Source: Aidingimonas lacisalsi
Lineage (GTDB): Bacteria > Pseudomonadota > Gammaproteobacteria > Pseudomonadales > Halomonadaceae
DNA: 36,927 bases
Direction of reading: 5' to 3'
Assembly (NCBI RefSeq): GCF_008079445.1
Contig: NZ_VRYH01000015.1
Location: 1 to 36,927, forward strand
A model generated the notes under the pieces. That model searched no databases. It worked only from the letters and a program-made list of their open reading frames with translations, and was not told the DNA's origin. Both the position numbers and the translations under genes were made by a program. Below are positions 27,901 to 30,736 of the stretch, piece by piece. Positions within the stretch are counted from its first letter, which is position 1, and each line of letters opens with the position of its first letter.

Positions 27901-30736
27901 CCTCATCAGCGTGCGTGATGAAGGCCACGACGCCGACGATACGCTGGCCGGCGGTCAGGGTGACGATGTGCTGCTGGGTGGTGGTGGCAGTGATCTGCTG
28001 CATGGCGGAACGGCGACCGCCGGTGTACAGAGCGGCAACGATACGCTGGTCGGCGACTACGCCGAATTGCACTACACCGCTGGCATGCTCCGTACGCTCG
28101 ATTCGCTACCGATCGCCTCTGGCGCCGGTGACGAACTTCACGGTGGCGATGCCGCCAACCTGCTGATAGGCGGTGAAGGCGACGACCAACTCGGCACCGG
28201 ACCTGGAGCCACCCGCTCGACGCTGTTGGGCGATCACGGTGAACTGCGCTGGAACGCCGACGGTGTCATGATCGACGCCACCAGCATCGTACCGAGTCTT
28301 GGCGGTGACGATAGCGTCGAAGTCAACGCCGGTGACGTGACCTGGATCGGCGGGGTCGGCAGCGATACGCTCGATGTGACCGACGCTGATCCGGATAGCA
28401 CCCACGAACTGTTCGGTGACAACGTCGAACTGGGCTGGACCGACGAAGGCGTGCTGACCCGTGCGGACAGCATCGCCCCGGAGATCGGCGGTGACGACAG
28501 TGTCGCGGCCAACGCCGGTGACGTGACCTGGATCGGCGGGGTCGGCAGCGATACGCTCGATGTGACCGACGCTGATCCGGATAGCACCCACGAACTGTTC
28601 GGTGACAACGTCGAACTGGGCTGGACCGACGAAGGCGTGCTGACCCGTGCGGACAGCATTGCCCCGGAGATCGGCGGTGACGACAGCGTCGCGGCCAACG
28701 CCGGTGACGTGACCTGGATCGGCGGGGTCGGCAGCGATACGCTCGATGTGACTGACGCTGATCCGGATAGCACCCACGAACTGTTCGGCGATAACGTTGA
28801 GTTGAGCTGGACCGACGAAGGCGTGCTGACCCGTGCGGACAGCATCGCCCCGGAGATCGGCGGTGACGATAGCGTCGCGGTCAATGCCGGTGACGTGACC
28901 TGGATCGGCGGGGTCGGCAGCGATACGCTCGATGTGACTGACGCTGATCCGGATAGCACCCACGAACTGTTCGGCGACAACGTTGAGTTGAGCTGGACCG
29001 ACGAAGGCGTGCTGACCCGTGCGACCAGCATCGCCCCGGAGATCGGCGGCGACGACAGCGTCACGGTCAATGCGGGGCTGGTTCGATCGATTCTCGGCGG
29101 TGGCGCGGATACGTTGCGTGCCGGTGATCAAGGCAGTGTGATTCTGGGGGATATCGGGCGTCTTGAATGGCGTGCCGATGGCACTCAGCAGCGCATGCTC
29201 TCTGAGGAACCCGGGATTGGCGGTGCGGATCGTATCATCGTCGGGAACGGCGATAACCGTATCATTGCGGGCGATGGTGCCGATCGTATTACCAGCGGCG
29301 CTGGCCGTGATCTGCTCGCCGGGGATCATGCCCAGGCGATGTTTGATGCACAGGGCCGGATCGCCAGTCTCGAGTCGCATACCTTCGCTACCGGCAAGGG
29401 TGACACCATCGACAGCGGCAGCGGCGACGACTGGGTGATCGGCGGTCATGGCAGCGATCGCATCGCCTTGGATGCCGGCGACAACACCGTGCTTGGCGAC
29501 AACGGCCGCATCGCGGCTCTCGATGGCGTACGAGCCAGTGCCGAGAGTCTGGATGCATCGGCGGCCACCGGCAGTGGGGATATCATCGTTACCGGCGCAG
29601 GCGACGACCAGGTGATCGCCGGCATGGGTAGCGACGAGACCCGCAACGCCGGTGGCGAATCCATTGCTATCGGCGATGACGGTCGTATCGAAAGCAACGC
29701 CGACGGCCGCTACGTCATGGCCGAGACCGGTAATCCGGCCTATGGTGCCGCCGACCGACTGATCGGTGGCAGCGATCGCGACATCCTGTTCGGCGGTGCC
29801 GGGGGCGACCGGCTGGAAGGCAATGCCGGCGAGGATATCCTGTTTGGCGACTTCGGCCGCGTGACACGCGAGCCGTCTCTGCTCACGGTGGAAGCGATCA
29901 GTCTCTTTGAAGGCGGCAACGATGCCATCTATACCGGGCCCGACGGCGATATCGCCATCGGCGGCGCCGGTGGCGACGGCTTCTCCGCCTCCTTCGATGA
30001 CGATTCGGTCGTCGGTGACTATGGCCGTTTCCGCATTTCGTTGTCCGAGCCGAACGAGCGTGAACAGGTCATTTCGCTGGTCACCTTGGCGCAGGGCCGG
30101 CTGGATCTATTGCGCTCGTCGCAGCAAGACCTCTACAGCAGCGACTCGTCCAGCGAGTCCGAAGAGGGCGAGAGCGACGACACGGAAACGAGCTGGTTAC
30201 TGCTCGGAGGTGACGGTAGTGCCGGTATGCGCATGAACGGTGGGGACAGCGACAGTACACCGGCGACCAACACGGCGATCGCGCGCATGGAACGGCTGAT
30301 CAACGAATGGCAGCAGCGTGAAGGAAGTTCGCTGCGTGGCAACATCGCCTCGCAGGTCGCCTCTTCGGTTGCCAGTGCCGAGAACCGGATCCAGAACGAT
30401 CCACCGGCGGCCGGTACTGCCCAGATCGAGGAGAACGACGAGAACCAGAATGCGGATGCTCGGGCGGGTGGTGAGCCTGCCCAGGCCAACGACGAACGGC
30501 GCGACGACGAGTTCGGCGAGGCGTTCGACGCCCAGGCACTGATCGAGCAGAGCGGACTGGAGGTCTCCGATACACTATTGACCGCTCTCACGGCTTCCAC
30601 CGGTTGGGGCATCGCCCGTGCCGACGCCCAACGGCAGTCGCAGGCGGCATCCCGGCTCAACGCCTTGCGTCGCGAATGCGCCGCCCGTGATTGGCAACGC
30701 CTGAGCGAGGGCGATGACGACGAGGAGACGCCATGA
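3782..30736 (+). CDS. Giant LEPR-XLL/RTX repeat surface or secreted protein
   Basis: An uninterrupted 8,984-residue frame, roughly 0.9 MDa, strongly acidic and rich in Asp, Gly, Ser and Ala. Order of parts (residues): basic N-terminus 1-40; LEPRMLLS motif 41-48; Asp/Gly-rich region with RTX-type GGxGxDxL blocks (about 482-536 and 710-755); a very long array of about 54-residue beta-repeats (about 1290-4740) of the kind seen in leukotoxin/filamentous-haemagglutinin-like adhesins; a mixed region with helical islands (about 4820-6000); further haemagglutinin-like beta sequence; Calx-beta-like segments (about 7120-7560); a second RTX region (7863-8749) including four 62-residue tandem repeats; and a disordered acidic tail. 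RTX repeats bind calcium and fold outside the cell, so export is expected. No Sec-type hydrophobic signal peptide is present. I noticed only one cysteine, 18 residues from the end. Its likely job is adhesion or surface coating; no enzymatic domain was recognised. The stop overlaps the next start (ATGA). Confidence 0.93.
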   Translation: MPRSFRPLRKPLSKLVAQLSRRHRQPARAMAERSAFRFEGLEPRMLLSADPVSVSAGGAADMEVRVVEQDNEKMVQVVDRNGEGEDGGDQVMGEAKLEDLKNREGDNGDIQITGSDDDDTLSFDESVLGEAGDLLITFDAGDGNDTLETANSEGLLVDFVGGEGSDRVVGDDASGTSWTIDGDGEGESEDGDITFSGISDIDASAGNEQELHSSLETTWRVNDDRNVTIENVTLEGIDKLYGSDSATLSYEEYNEGVTVDLGAGEAAGVDEISGFRDLVGSDGDDILAGNDLDNTIDGGQGANLLISVGGEDTFESREDADDTYLVDRANDDLTLSSDGDSATLDIGGSNSMSFNGHPTEIILGASGSGQTLDASGYGLGGVTFQLRGDGVTAIGSGQDDLFVLSSEGSGDLQGNGNGDEGDMIQVESDSDMMLDDDGLTFGGTGTPAYTFSDDIEMAALSGGDSANTLDASGFSGDVRLEGRGGDDTLIGGSGNDLLDGGAGNDTLKGNGGDDVLFGNVGDNELTGGGGDDTVMGITDGWMDLDDGELIHTDQLEEQTLSWDGESGETVAFHFDGGVSDIELTANAEALEIQRAIESIDGIGEGNVQVSREFVEDDEGNHESIDWTVRFVGKFAEEEAETVPDIALLGVAAAGTSVGSDSVVKANRDQKRRIGTDTFNDTFSDAVLQADGGDTTLDAGDYQGSVYLEGSSGDDTLIGGRGETEINAVAGDNTLIAGAGENTVTGGAGEDELRLELADDITDVTLDGESFTLTDTDDETTDSTYEAIDSVLVVADQDSTGDVTVDAGDFNGIDASTALADLMSAEDFETVFSAEDDGQTIDEDSGEIQGALSLDITLGSGDTRTVALDSARTLGDLVDIFDAIEGVESRVDRADGRWIVEDTSGGDGDLSVDVPSGSAMETFADALGMSLSGSTWQSEVFQAGGVDMQMLGSGTYILTGSDGDDRFELGAAAEHDISAGDGSDTLIVTHDGDMTMGSGELAFDPDGGNQIASYSGIEVADLAVAESASSAAVDASGFNGQALRLATSSEGELIGSSVAVTDFDIDVQGLSANAIDVTVNNDQSRVTATTAPTSGNTPVTDLSAFDAVSLSGQDAELVYAWSDDVTLEITDTDLDEDVTLQAAGTLTLDGAELSTDGSEVAITLDAYRIDVLDTVIETGGGDFVAKASEINIDEGAIIDAGDGDLGIHAQPTGFLNGTPSNSFVDVGVFDLSVTIGDAELAGYDITIDARVVDPDRSLYNVDTGNAVIDGAANEPLAFVEGLSLFGSISTLIADTTIDIGSEASLHAKHNIDIDGEIELASSVRPTKAWGVGVSVSTLIARSNIDVSGELIADGEAQGDDPDGGHVTIHSRVDTTQSVTAVPEGVKGFAGSAAVSVLVTESRTMVWDDAMIDAAGDVVVDAKTIDRNSTSATSGASKGKVGIAAAINVETGTTEAQLAGQVDAGGDITVDATTEKQSISGAYFKYIPTSSSGVSAVAGTAPSNPTSVVGGLSKSSKDLAKSPMALVMDPLKDKLDSWTDTLSDKLKVDQLKEKFSSGDGEAFDIAAAVAVSVDINDADARLGTTVDRDGNALGDDARSDISAGGDVTVNALSNHRPSVSASGSAAEDSSAGEHTEGNPLKNKLKSELLEGKDSKASASGETRSNQQETNDNQSEGDEQAKVAVSGAVSVGYLDNSANADVMGNVDLNADGAIAVDAQSLNEVDLDSVFGANLYNEIQGFFDDPEDNVDHVSTDGGDDGFTMLENGDTVLVDKDHTAGGEAGNVYEFTGNDATEMALGEVDFSSGDWSKLGTPLEQRIPDLISTISGYFSANLGLTGSFDSWTQATASGEKLAIAGAANVFLLNQHSDARIHEGATINLDGQSSVDDVTPQDGQDVSVTANNANDIFTLVGNLQLPGLGGAGEFSAKWLDAIAQEPGLGSESAGSAIGAALTANVLGSEATAAIESGVELVADSLDVTADNGSLLLGVGASGGQAGKVAFNASAVANVVQNETDATIGDGIAMHIGDGSVGDDTDNPSLRVNANDDSYLINLVGGIAKGGSVGIGASVGVTVLERDTHALIGSAGDNDTRNGSILVGGDVEVGADNGGVVIDLAVAGAAAGGKSSQSSSGGSGGSSGDDPGKWPNNQANYDNVIAELQGKLGKSSGGGSGGQSSTGVGLAGSAIVHVGDDNTSATIRGLDAFEAEGDVAVAANDDTHLGMLSGGGALTLGQGSSNDVGVAGAASIAVQNGHTEALVDNVASLVTGSLAVDAERTGWSVISSAALAVAGSQKGIGVSGSASALVSMRSVNARLLTIDEGDLGDVSVNARDAANTILVSGAASFSGRGGVGGSATVAYIAHEVEAEAAALGSDWGNDDNDIALSADSLAVTADSEALVVSLAGSAGIATGSKGVGLAGTIGVNIVDNTTSASLNDTYIALAGGDEADVAIAANDRASLWTLAGAVGGGGSVGMGAGIAVNSIDQATTATLEGSRLLDADDVAVAATGEGLIRSLALGIGASQKVAGAGSVSVNMIDKALKARVIDTDIEDAGGDLNVVANDRAQLIVISGAASGSGKAAIAGSVSTNFVTIDQVAEIDGGVIDAAGDVLVDAAADTLLVSVALGGAAAGKVGLAGAITVNYVSGETRAQILGNAELETGGALTVQAEDTSRLVVIALGAAGAGKVAGGLSASTAQLDNDIVASVRGGSLDIGGDMRVLAGLADESAREDFDLASVGLDIDLATYGTEPDPDAEEGEDEAGIAKRDTSNLDMSAGIINISFAGAAGGSAAGAGAVGLNWLRTSVRSEISGGATVKADGDVDVIARDNSQILNFAFGVAGAGKVGGGAAISFNYIGGDPSNPSRSLQSDEGNDPSQDIRTANDETKANAGEVAAVIDNADVTANHDGVDGGGVSVDAQGTSTLFNLSAGGAGAGKVALAGSVGINFVKHDVKAQILDGADVSGDSVSVLAGVAPITINVAGAASGAGAAALAAASATNDINSAVLATIAGSDTVVTATDGDVKVLAEMRKVTSESIIDNDDLTQSGDVGDDDVNSPEDVDTGDEDQAVPDPTSAGDQVFSFALSGAGAGKAAINGALSLNWLRSSAEAVIDGATVKASQGDVEVAARDEIGMNSFTVAVGAAGAFALSGYMSYNYLGGNPGDSGDAETNLVSARIENGAEITTQSVLLDADSESSISSYVLGASVAGFAAIAGSTSLNFTRKVVEADIDDASVTATDGDIHLDADDNSSIISAAGQVSVAVKGASVGLTVAYNDIANTIRAGVTNADLETRQGGDVRVEADSTSVGLNVVAGVSYGTFGSVAANAVSALIGNDVQAWIDGGSVTADGSVFVHADSHDRNIIVVGTVSVGIAAVGGSVGVDLMETDTQAWIGGGADVVARTNGGAINVAQRWGDGSYDEETRSGVLVSATSQSEFTSFAVSVAASVGGGLAANVTVDGIAGSTDAYIDAAKVQSEGDVVARALHHGMGDSGGGSANISGGLSPVAGVDTSLMNHQTTAYVRGQSDDDIDIEAQGGVVVEARSDLDLTSVVVGVSVGGLGAAGSAGAVSLNLDTHAYTEDARIDAGNIDIDAHNEIDTRFVVGAVSAGSVAAGASLAVGLIDPIARAEVLGSHLTTDGDIDVHAKQDLTTRVTAATGSLGGAALAGSVSVMTSNAQTHAYVGASEAGYASTLDADSDVTIDSLTSTRMNPRDSAGDYTQVVGSASAGFVGAGASVDVMVLRESTSAKVGDGTTIEAGGDISVDAELDRTINSTVISFSLGVGAAVNGSVSVISLGAGLTEDSQGEIEDLGSLLGDSLNNSSDFAMPGQGDDVADVDDDNEFDDDEQEQFNDNFDEPDNPGGDTQSNRESNNAALEQLSFEVGLPSDGQTVGDTAATVGRDVTLDAEGDITVNATESIDSTTLTGAGSASLVASVGASLSVVEQKGAVSATVGAGSTLSAGGDIEVDAAYDGDISLESYGGTASASYSVAGQSATLLDRSEQLAYLEGASDGLNGVDVTSAESLSVLASADRDYTLDVAGGAVGSIAAGVSIAIVEVTGGTDAYIGQGATLGDIDDVGDTDTAGELSSIIDDITVSATSDDTIDVSAVAVGGGAVAGAGVDMEVALTNDVIAYLGAGSDVLAGSVSITAEQTPAITSDVIGVSAGGHAVGASTSYITLGGNIQAWLGTYEENANDLNLIAESLDVRAALLRPDDGAGDTANATATGVSGAAVGVDASVLEFSDTTQAIAGIGASASVTLMALPAYQQQRLQTMREQASDDTFDGDLWDGWDVPDDPADSLTLDDLPPQSVHLDIEARQDSRLIGNMESYAGGGVAVGMALASLDQQTTTEARLDQQADIEIFAAAAPDDDTNPVAIVSMTEQITRLDTQAIAGGLGAGAGVEVDLTADSTVLTAVGDDAEIGVFDSDATLTLTATQTLDVDGTMRAVAGGVISGAGANGDYLLSPDTRVTIGNGALLDAGAISAKATSEVYKRAVADAGDYNSDGEVYGLAAGGGAGVLMTLEIDTFVEVDDNASLTSRGNGDDIAGSGDINLRAFNDIDVRDQGSLIAGGLLSGGGMNTEIDADHVATGVLLGDGTQITAQRDLYLAANTQANLAAVIYIDSYAGVSVSVGISEVTLTPVNEVTLNGADVTALGAAWLMAGRNSEYVSDEYRVVSSVDTFSASALPIDVVEATATLQRDNQLTVDADSQILTRGDINLLAEDYDGAAMLARAKAVNWINAAAGALDAALGGGGTENTGGTASAESIGSVTIDGRLETGIDRNQRLVIDLAEGVSLGDIDEGEMALDELFTSLDGFSDIGYSLRIGGVETDLFESLQKARQRLDDYQSVGSDRVIESFRAEVERLEQELIDQGLAEEVDGETVLLNPDIVEIVLDDIDATAGRIDVRADHLVGEGDFVSPKGSNVTVVNKTPAWIVANDITIPETLGGLYFNGVEMADDADIADANLNASAGQSASFGYSADPDANPTPTVMIVNTYANVPSGDEMASIREALDVDEDFSLVIDEFDRDAVMPSVKVRGDIYAPLADATILAGKDFDLSSDAEDLINGDGASLVVGSLTLTAEETINIGGVSRHSLGELPYKTMKAFTEGWTASAAPGQIDTSGMPDWLADFFEDLNEQREDEDRTDDMIEALNDMSRGDPTIARTVNIEADLINLNGRIESGVDEIDVTIDESDADIIRRKLARGETSAFRLTEASGRSGKSIDIGFNPETMQIELTDAMVGGGNVTIDGRLINTGTGEIDVMAGYGDINVDNQTSYAISLADLNVENPGDGSLTMIDRNRETEEVISELTVAQQDDGRFLVTETGEDDRTLTRQELLAEEDLTFTPKDNTRYAFEVLQTDETEKTYTLTTSEWAGLDALASDPPDDYDSNVETLSKQLLPEGEGDKGYIYQGDGDQNDYQYSNKTTNEDNYPGSGGDGVRYVGDEDSDDAIRLSDDTYVDEGYYNTAGLEEVDSTWYGKKTYELKLTNRTIESTRHTHDIAADKEVAIDFFGREQGSINVDSVGDIVLDGDVAAGENGSVSLESSEGRIVNGSDETPSVSGGDIDLDATEGIGEVPADEASPVVVELVADDGGQPVGALNASSTNGDILLHSNESLRVDRITAESGDVELSTRTSLTAADDTALIAGQSITLDAGSDIGSSDQRVRIDTSYRSDSATALQRANDVLVIDNGDGGGDVFIEETSGDLRVDSIQTAGSVTVHVNEGDLLDVNAEAERDDRTYEELKNGVWAALSLTDDSRQDDAIENLENRRTAEYQSYWQERLGLSDDQLGDLDHGESYQLRNVGDYAVLVVVDENEDPVRAVDLTPEGDEGAEHRLYTSDSDYETLERDDLANVDSLDLDGVDADLAEVLSSLATDGGYVIKGAALAMAGATDITYRRWVAYDADADIRFSEDKRQAMLDQGASEDEIDAIETTRTERFHDLHDNYGGETDVYRLDHTIDVSEAEKEELRSNIKVWTETQLLSLVSEGLLKETTDTQVDIEAPNINAGGSITIVTNGGSVGSVDDYETISLVGEEGDAFSSLTDDERVLLSAAERNDVTYLRDGLISGLEVDFAVDTAGERNQLTATFTDGGNWTNYDLAVGDELYLNGEETVNYTENGQYLTIESLSSGELVMSTRADIQAETGQTIELGKVLLDPLSAGEDANLSHIVIDQREDVNVEQRDASAGISVDSDGTLYLGSENDLALSHISAADDLRIKVGGSLINDGAVIEASDAILEAATGSIGSADDPLELRLEANGLITARAQESIFLETTEDRDIDIASLYSERGDIVLDADGDILDGLNHDLLKVLADNITLTAEGQIGDLSSGESLEVEAREQITATAGGDIDLNSPDTDLRVGQVETDDDVRLSALSSILSTNAESASLDTNVVAHDLTLTTVAGGVGSVDQDLITDTRGRVDIESFDSLYLTDKSDSLGLGVVSSGGGTTSGSNLAFITALGAMRNALDADEEFNLLSANVHLIATGNIGERDDVITSRIGQIEGSSTDGSVFLDNTGKMNVSESGLSAGGDVELTTNSPLIVDSDIDADGTVILTARENADDSNDNGDTVTFTDGVTVRATHDVIVQAADGVIVDDPDVTIEAGRDLLMEIELDASVGDASNLDDVTAESTLRGTLTAGDHFTVTLSDKRHEFEVRDDATITADAISLDAGGGDDEVDIFGSLMADDIDIGLDSGDDDLLVTGTLDADMIAAEGNAGDDTLVFKPTGDDRLLGEMNVEGNTGEDRLRVVELNDRDERLTLDGGADTDKVRIVTRDQAGSGDNGNYRITVTDSGAVNDGVDELIIEGRGYDETTDGDLDDLFLIRQNFIARMGGNAETGVEGSDVERIDYDDSLNGRVRINGHAGDDAFIVDDTATLMTLDGGAGNDRFQIGQVFAENPSDPDDLVNGVYQGSGVRAGDEIATTETTQGFLSPGNRESMVIYGGDGQDEFTVYSNKGLLRMEGEAGNDDFVVRAFLIEDDIEVRGGGDDDHIEYNINAPVDIDGGSGYNTLTVLGTEANDNFVVTEDGVFGAGLNIGYDGIQEVNVDALEGDDTFYVLSTAFDVTTELVGGLGSDSFRLGGDVTGRVVAADAEGRSSLITHGVASGDGDYDDLLADGTPVTVADGSSGAVSIDQQGGTNLLEGGDIGSYLIDLALSDDLDITDGAMVSLTVSAALSSSQDRSRASGSRSPQTVEIATSENGDYRRAQTIDFTFDEDNGWTNEQEIFVEAPDDGVVEGTRDITISHMANVVMPDGQDTPGALADVENQPIANAMITVYDSDQGDIFIDQAGSNLTVIEGDSETEQTDSFDFSLTTPPEDDETVTVTLDYDDEQLDVSQETLTFDASNWDTLRTIDVSAINDAVAENRLDDRIGFEISSNRADSVYTDSEPGHVRVSAYDSDSAGVVVQETGDRTQVGAAGDTDEYTLRLTQAPDDDVTIDLNSDGFSDFDLEAERIDLRSVADGEWDVSVLDREEAGARLVLAGDQNWNDLGVRVGMQLSLDGIDGQVKVNHLSDAGSELHLTADHDDDDLGADSLTLTEVAVPSVTFTADNWAEEVSVEVSFDPDYVAAEGSENDKVFSPQPHVLDRIQGPLILEGGTSDTDRSLEDPIMLPYEDPGEPSDDRAGVVSGDVEMTDTDEVILAADASVADLQGELTAERITGLGMGEGVLEQGDGQGDTVETPRGIEYHGFETVELRLGSGNDDVDVDADPIDFNGDIALHASEDGESTILERQDGGTWYDDGFRRGDAILIDGERHVIQDFTQDDSGLLLAMTLDDLALSDGEISILREMPLTAIHGGGNRVEDGDRGGDTLTVKGGYDGQMPLAIFGDTARNGGPYRADGGSVTDEAQRFTEYGNNTLDASQAIGGVVLVGGQGDDTLIGGAGDDQLFGGGGDDRLDAGVGGNNHLYGDGSLDIAMDTRIDETGSLLSLYDATGDADQSTGDRLATGDDRLIGGSGNDILLGDHGEIELASRDGVDGQRLMNSQRVIAVRSTDPESLGENHLSVMDGRNILIGGSASDTLEGGLGDDVLLGDQGDVIFATVNDVDDLDLISVRDEGHDADDTLAGGQGDDVLLGGGGSDLLHGGTATAGVQSGNDTLVGDYAELHYTAGMLRTLDSLPIASGAGDELHGGDAANLLIGGEGDDQLGTGPGATRSTLLGDHGELRWNADGVMIDATSIVPSLGGDDSVEVNAGDVTWIGGVGSDTLDVTDADPDSTHELFGDNVELGWTDEGVLTRADSIAPEIGGDDSVAANAGDVTWIGGVGSDTLDVTDADPDSTHELFGDNVELGWTDEGVLTRADSIAPEIGGDDSVAANAGDVTWIGGVGSDTLDVTDADPDSTHELFGDNVELSWTDEGVLTRADSIAPEIGGDDSVAVNAGDVTWIGGVGSDTLDVTDADPDSTHELFGDNVELSWTDEGVLTRATSIAPEIGGDDSVTVNAGLVRSILGGGADTLRAGDQGSVILGDIGRLEWRADGTQQRMLSEEPGIGGADRIIVGNGDNRIIAGDGADRITSGAGRDLLAGDHAQAMFDAQGRIASLESHTFATGKGDTIDSGSGDDWVIGGHGSDRIALDAGDNTVLGDNGRIAALDGVRASAESLDASAATGSGDIIVTGAGDDQVIAGMGSDETRNAGGESIAIGDDGRIESNADGRYVMAETGNPAYGAADRLIGGSDRDILFGGAGGDRLEGNAGEDILFGDFGRVTREPSLLTVEAISLFEGGNDAIYTGPDGDIAIGGAGGDGFSASFDDDSVVGDYGRFRISLSEPNEREQVISLVTLAQGRLDLLRSSQQDLYSSDSSSESEEGESDDTETSWLLLGGDGSAGMRMNGGDSDSTPATNTAIARMERLINEWQQREGSSLRGNIASQVASSVASAENRIQNDPPAAGTAQIEENDENQNADARAGGEPAQANDERRDDEFGEAFDAQALIEQSGLEVSDTLLTALTASTGWGIARADAQRQSQAASRLNALRRECAARDWQRLSEGDDDEETP
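5225..5389 (+). repeat. N-terminal RTX (GGxGxDxL) block in the giant protein
   Basis: Residues 482-536 read as consecutive nonapeptides such as GGSGNDLLDGGAGNDTL and GGGGDDTVMG, the calcium-binding beta-roll repeat. A second, weaker block follows at about 5905-6045 (GSSGDDTLIGGRGETEI and later), and an isolated one lies near 4615-4725. RTX near the N-terminus as well as the C-terminus is unusual, since in type I substrates the repeats normally sit just before the C-terminal signal. Confidence 0.8.
7640..17990 (+). repeat. Long array of about 54-residue beta-repeats
   Basis: Roughly 10 kb codes for dozens of diverged units, each reading approximately G-D-V-x-V-x-A followed by a GAA-x-x-GK-x-G-h-x-G-x-h-x-V-N core and a short strand ending in an Ala/Gly turn. 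At 11267, 11429 and 11588 the D of DVAV, DLNV and DVLV recur 54 and 53 codons apart, which sets the period. The pattern resembles the repeats of Fusobacterium LktA-like adhesins and predicts a beta-solenoid. Ser/Gly-rich linkers interrupt it (for example 10135-10310), as does a helical insert at about 8300-8465. Confidence 0.7.
18250..21740 (+). other. Helical islands within the giant protein
   Basis: Between beta-rich stretches lie four segments that read as amphipathic helix or coiled coil: about 18250-18400 (AEVERLEQELIDQGLAEEV), 19085-19235 (WLADFFEDLNEQREDED), 20980-21165 (RRTAEYQSYWQERLGLSDDQ) and 21490-21740 (VSEAEKEELRSNIKVW). They are rich in Glu, Arg and Tyr/Trp, unlike the surrounding Gly/Asp/Val sequence. 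They may be capping or protruding domains on the solenoid. No known domain was recognised. Confidence 0.5.
25130..26460 (+). other. Calx-beta-like segments of the giant protein
   Basis: Two or three successive segments have the order VxEGD...DxFDFSLTTPPEDDETVTV...LTFDASNWDT...VYDSD, with acidic turns at both ends. This is the usual look of Calx-beta-type calcium-binding Ig-like domains in large adhesins. The segments are diverged, so the assignment is from overall pattern only. Confidence 0.5.
27368..30028 (+). repeat. C-terminal RTX region with recurring GD-x-G motif
   Basis: Residues 7863-8749 start with typical RTX (GGQGDDTLIGGAGDDQLFGG) and continue as RTX pairs each closed by a short strand h-x-GD-x-G-x-h: LLGDHGEI, LLGDQGDV, LLGDHGEL, ILGDIGRL, VLGDNGRI, AIGDDGRI, LFGDFGRV and VVGDYGRF. 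The 62-residue tandem repeats are one amplified version of this module. It probably forms calcium-stabilised beta-rolls that fold after export and could ratchet the chain outwards (inference from RTX biology). Confidence 0.8.
28301..29044 (+). repeat. Four near-identical 186-bp tandem repeats
   Basis: Units begin at 28301, 28487, 28673 and 28859, exactly 186 bp (62 codons) apart, and a fifth copy breaks off after about 33 bases at 29077. The units differ at only a few positions, for example GW versus SW in the VEL strand and DSVEV versus DSVAA at the start. They are far more alike than any other repeats in the gene, so they arose by recent duplication or are kept alike by recombination. Copy number may vary between strains or be mis-assembled. 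Confidence 0.95.
30029..30733 (+). other. Non-RTX acidic C-terminal tail of the giant protein
   Basis: The last 235 or so residues lack RTX repeats. They have a Ser/Glu-rich stretch, a helical segment (IARMERLINEWQQREGSSL), an Asn/Glu/Ala-rich disordered stretch and a final amphipathic helix that contains the cysteine, followed by SEGDDDEETP. Classical type I signals are uncleaved and C-terminal, but this very acidic, Arg-containing end does not closely resemble the usual hydrophobic-ended ones. A role as export signal or anchor is open. Confidence 0.6.

Noticed and set aside
28301-29044. CRISPR-like array
   Set aside because: The 186-bp units are contiguous, in frame and protein-coding, without spacers.
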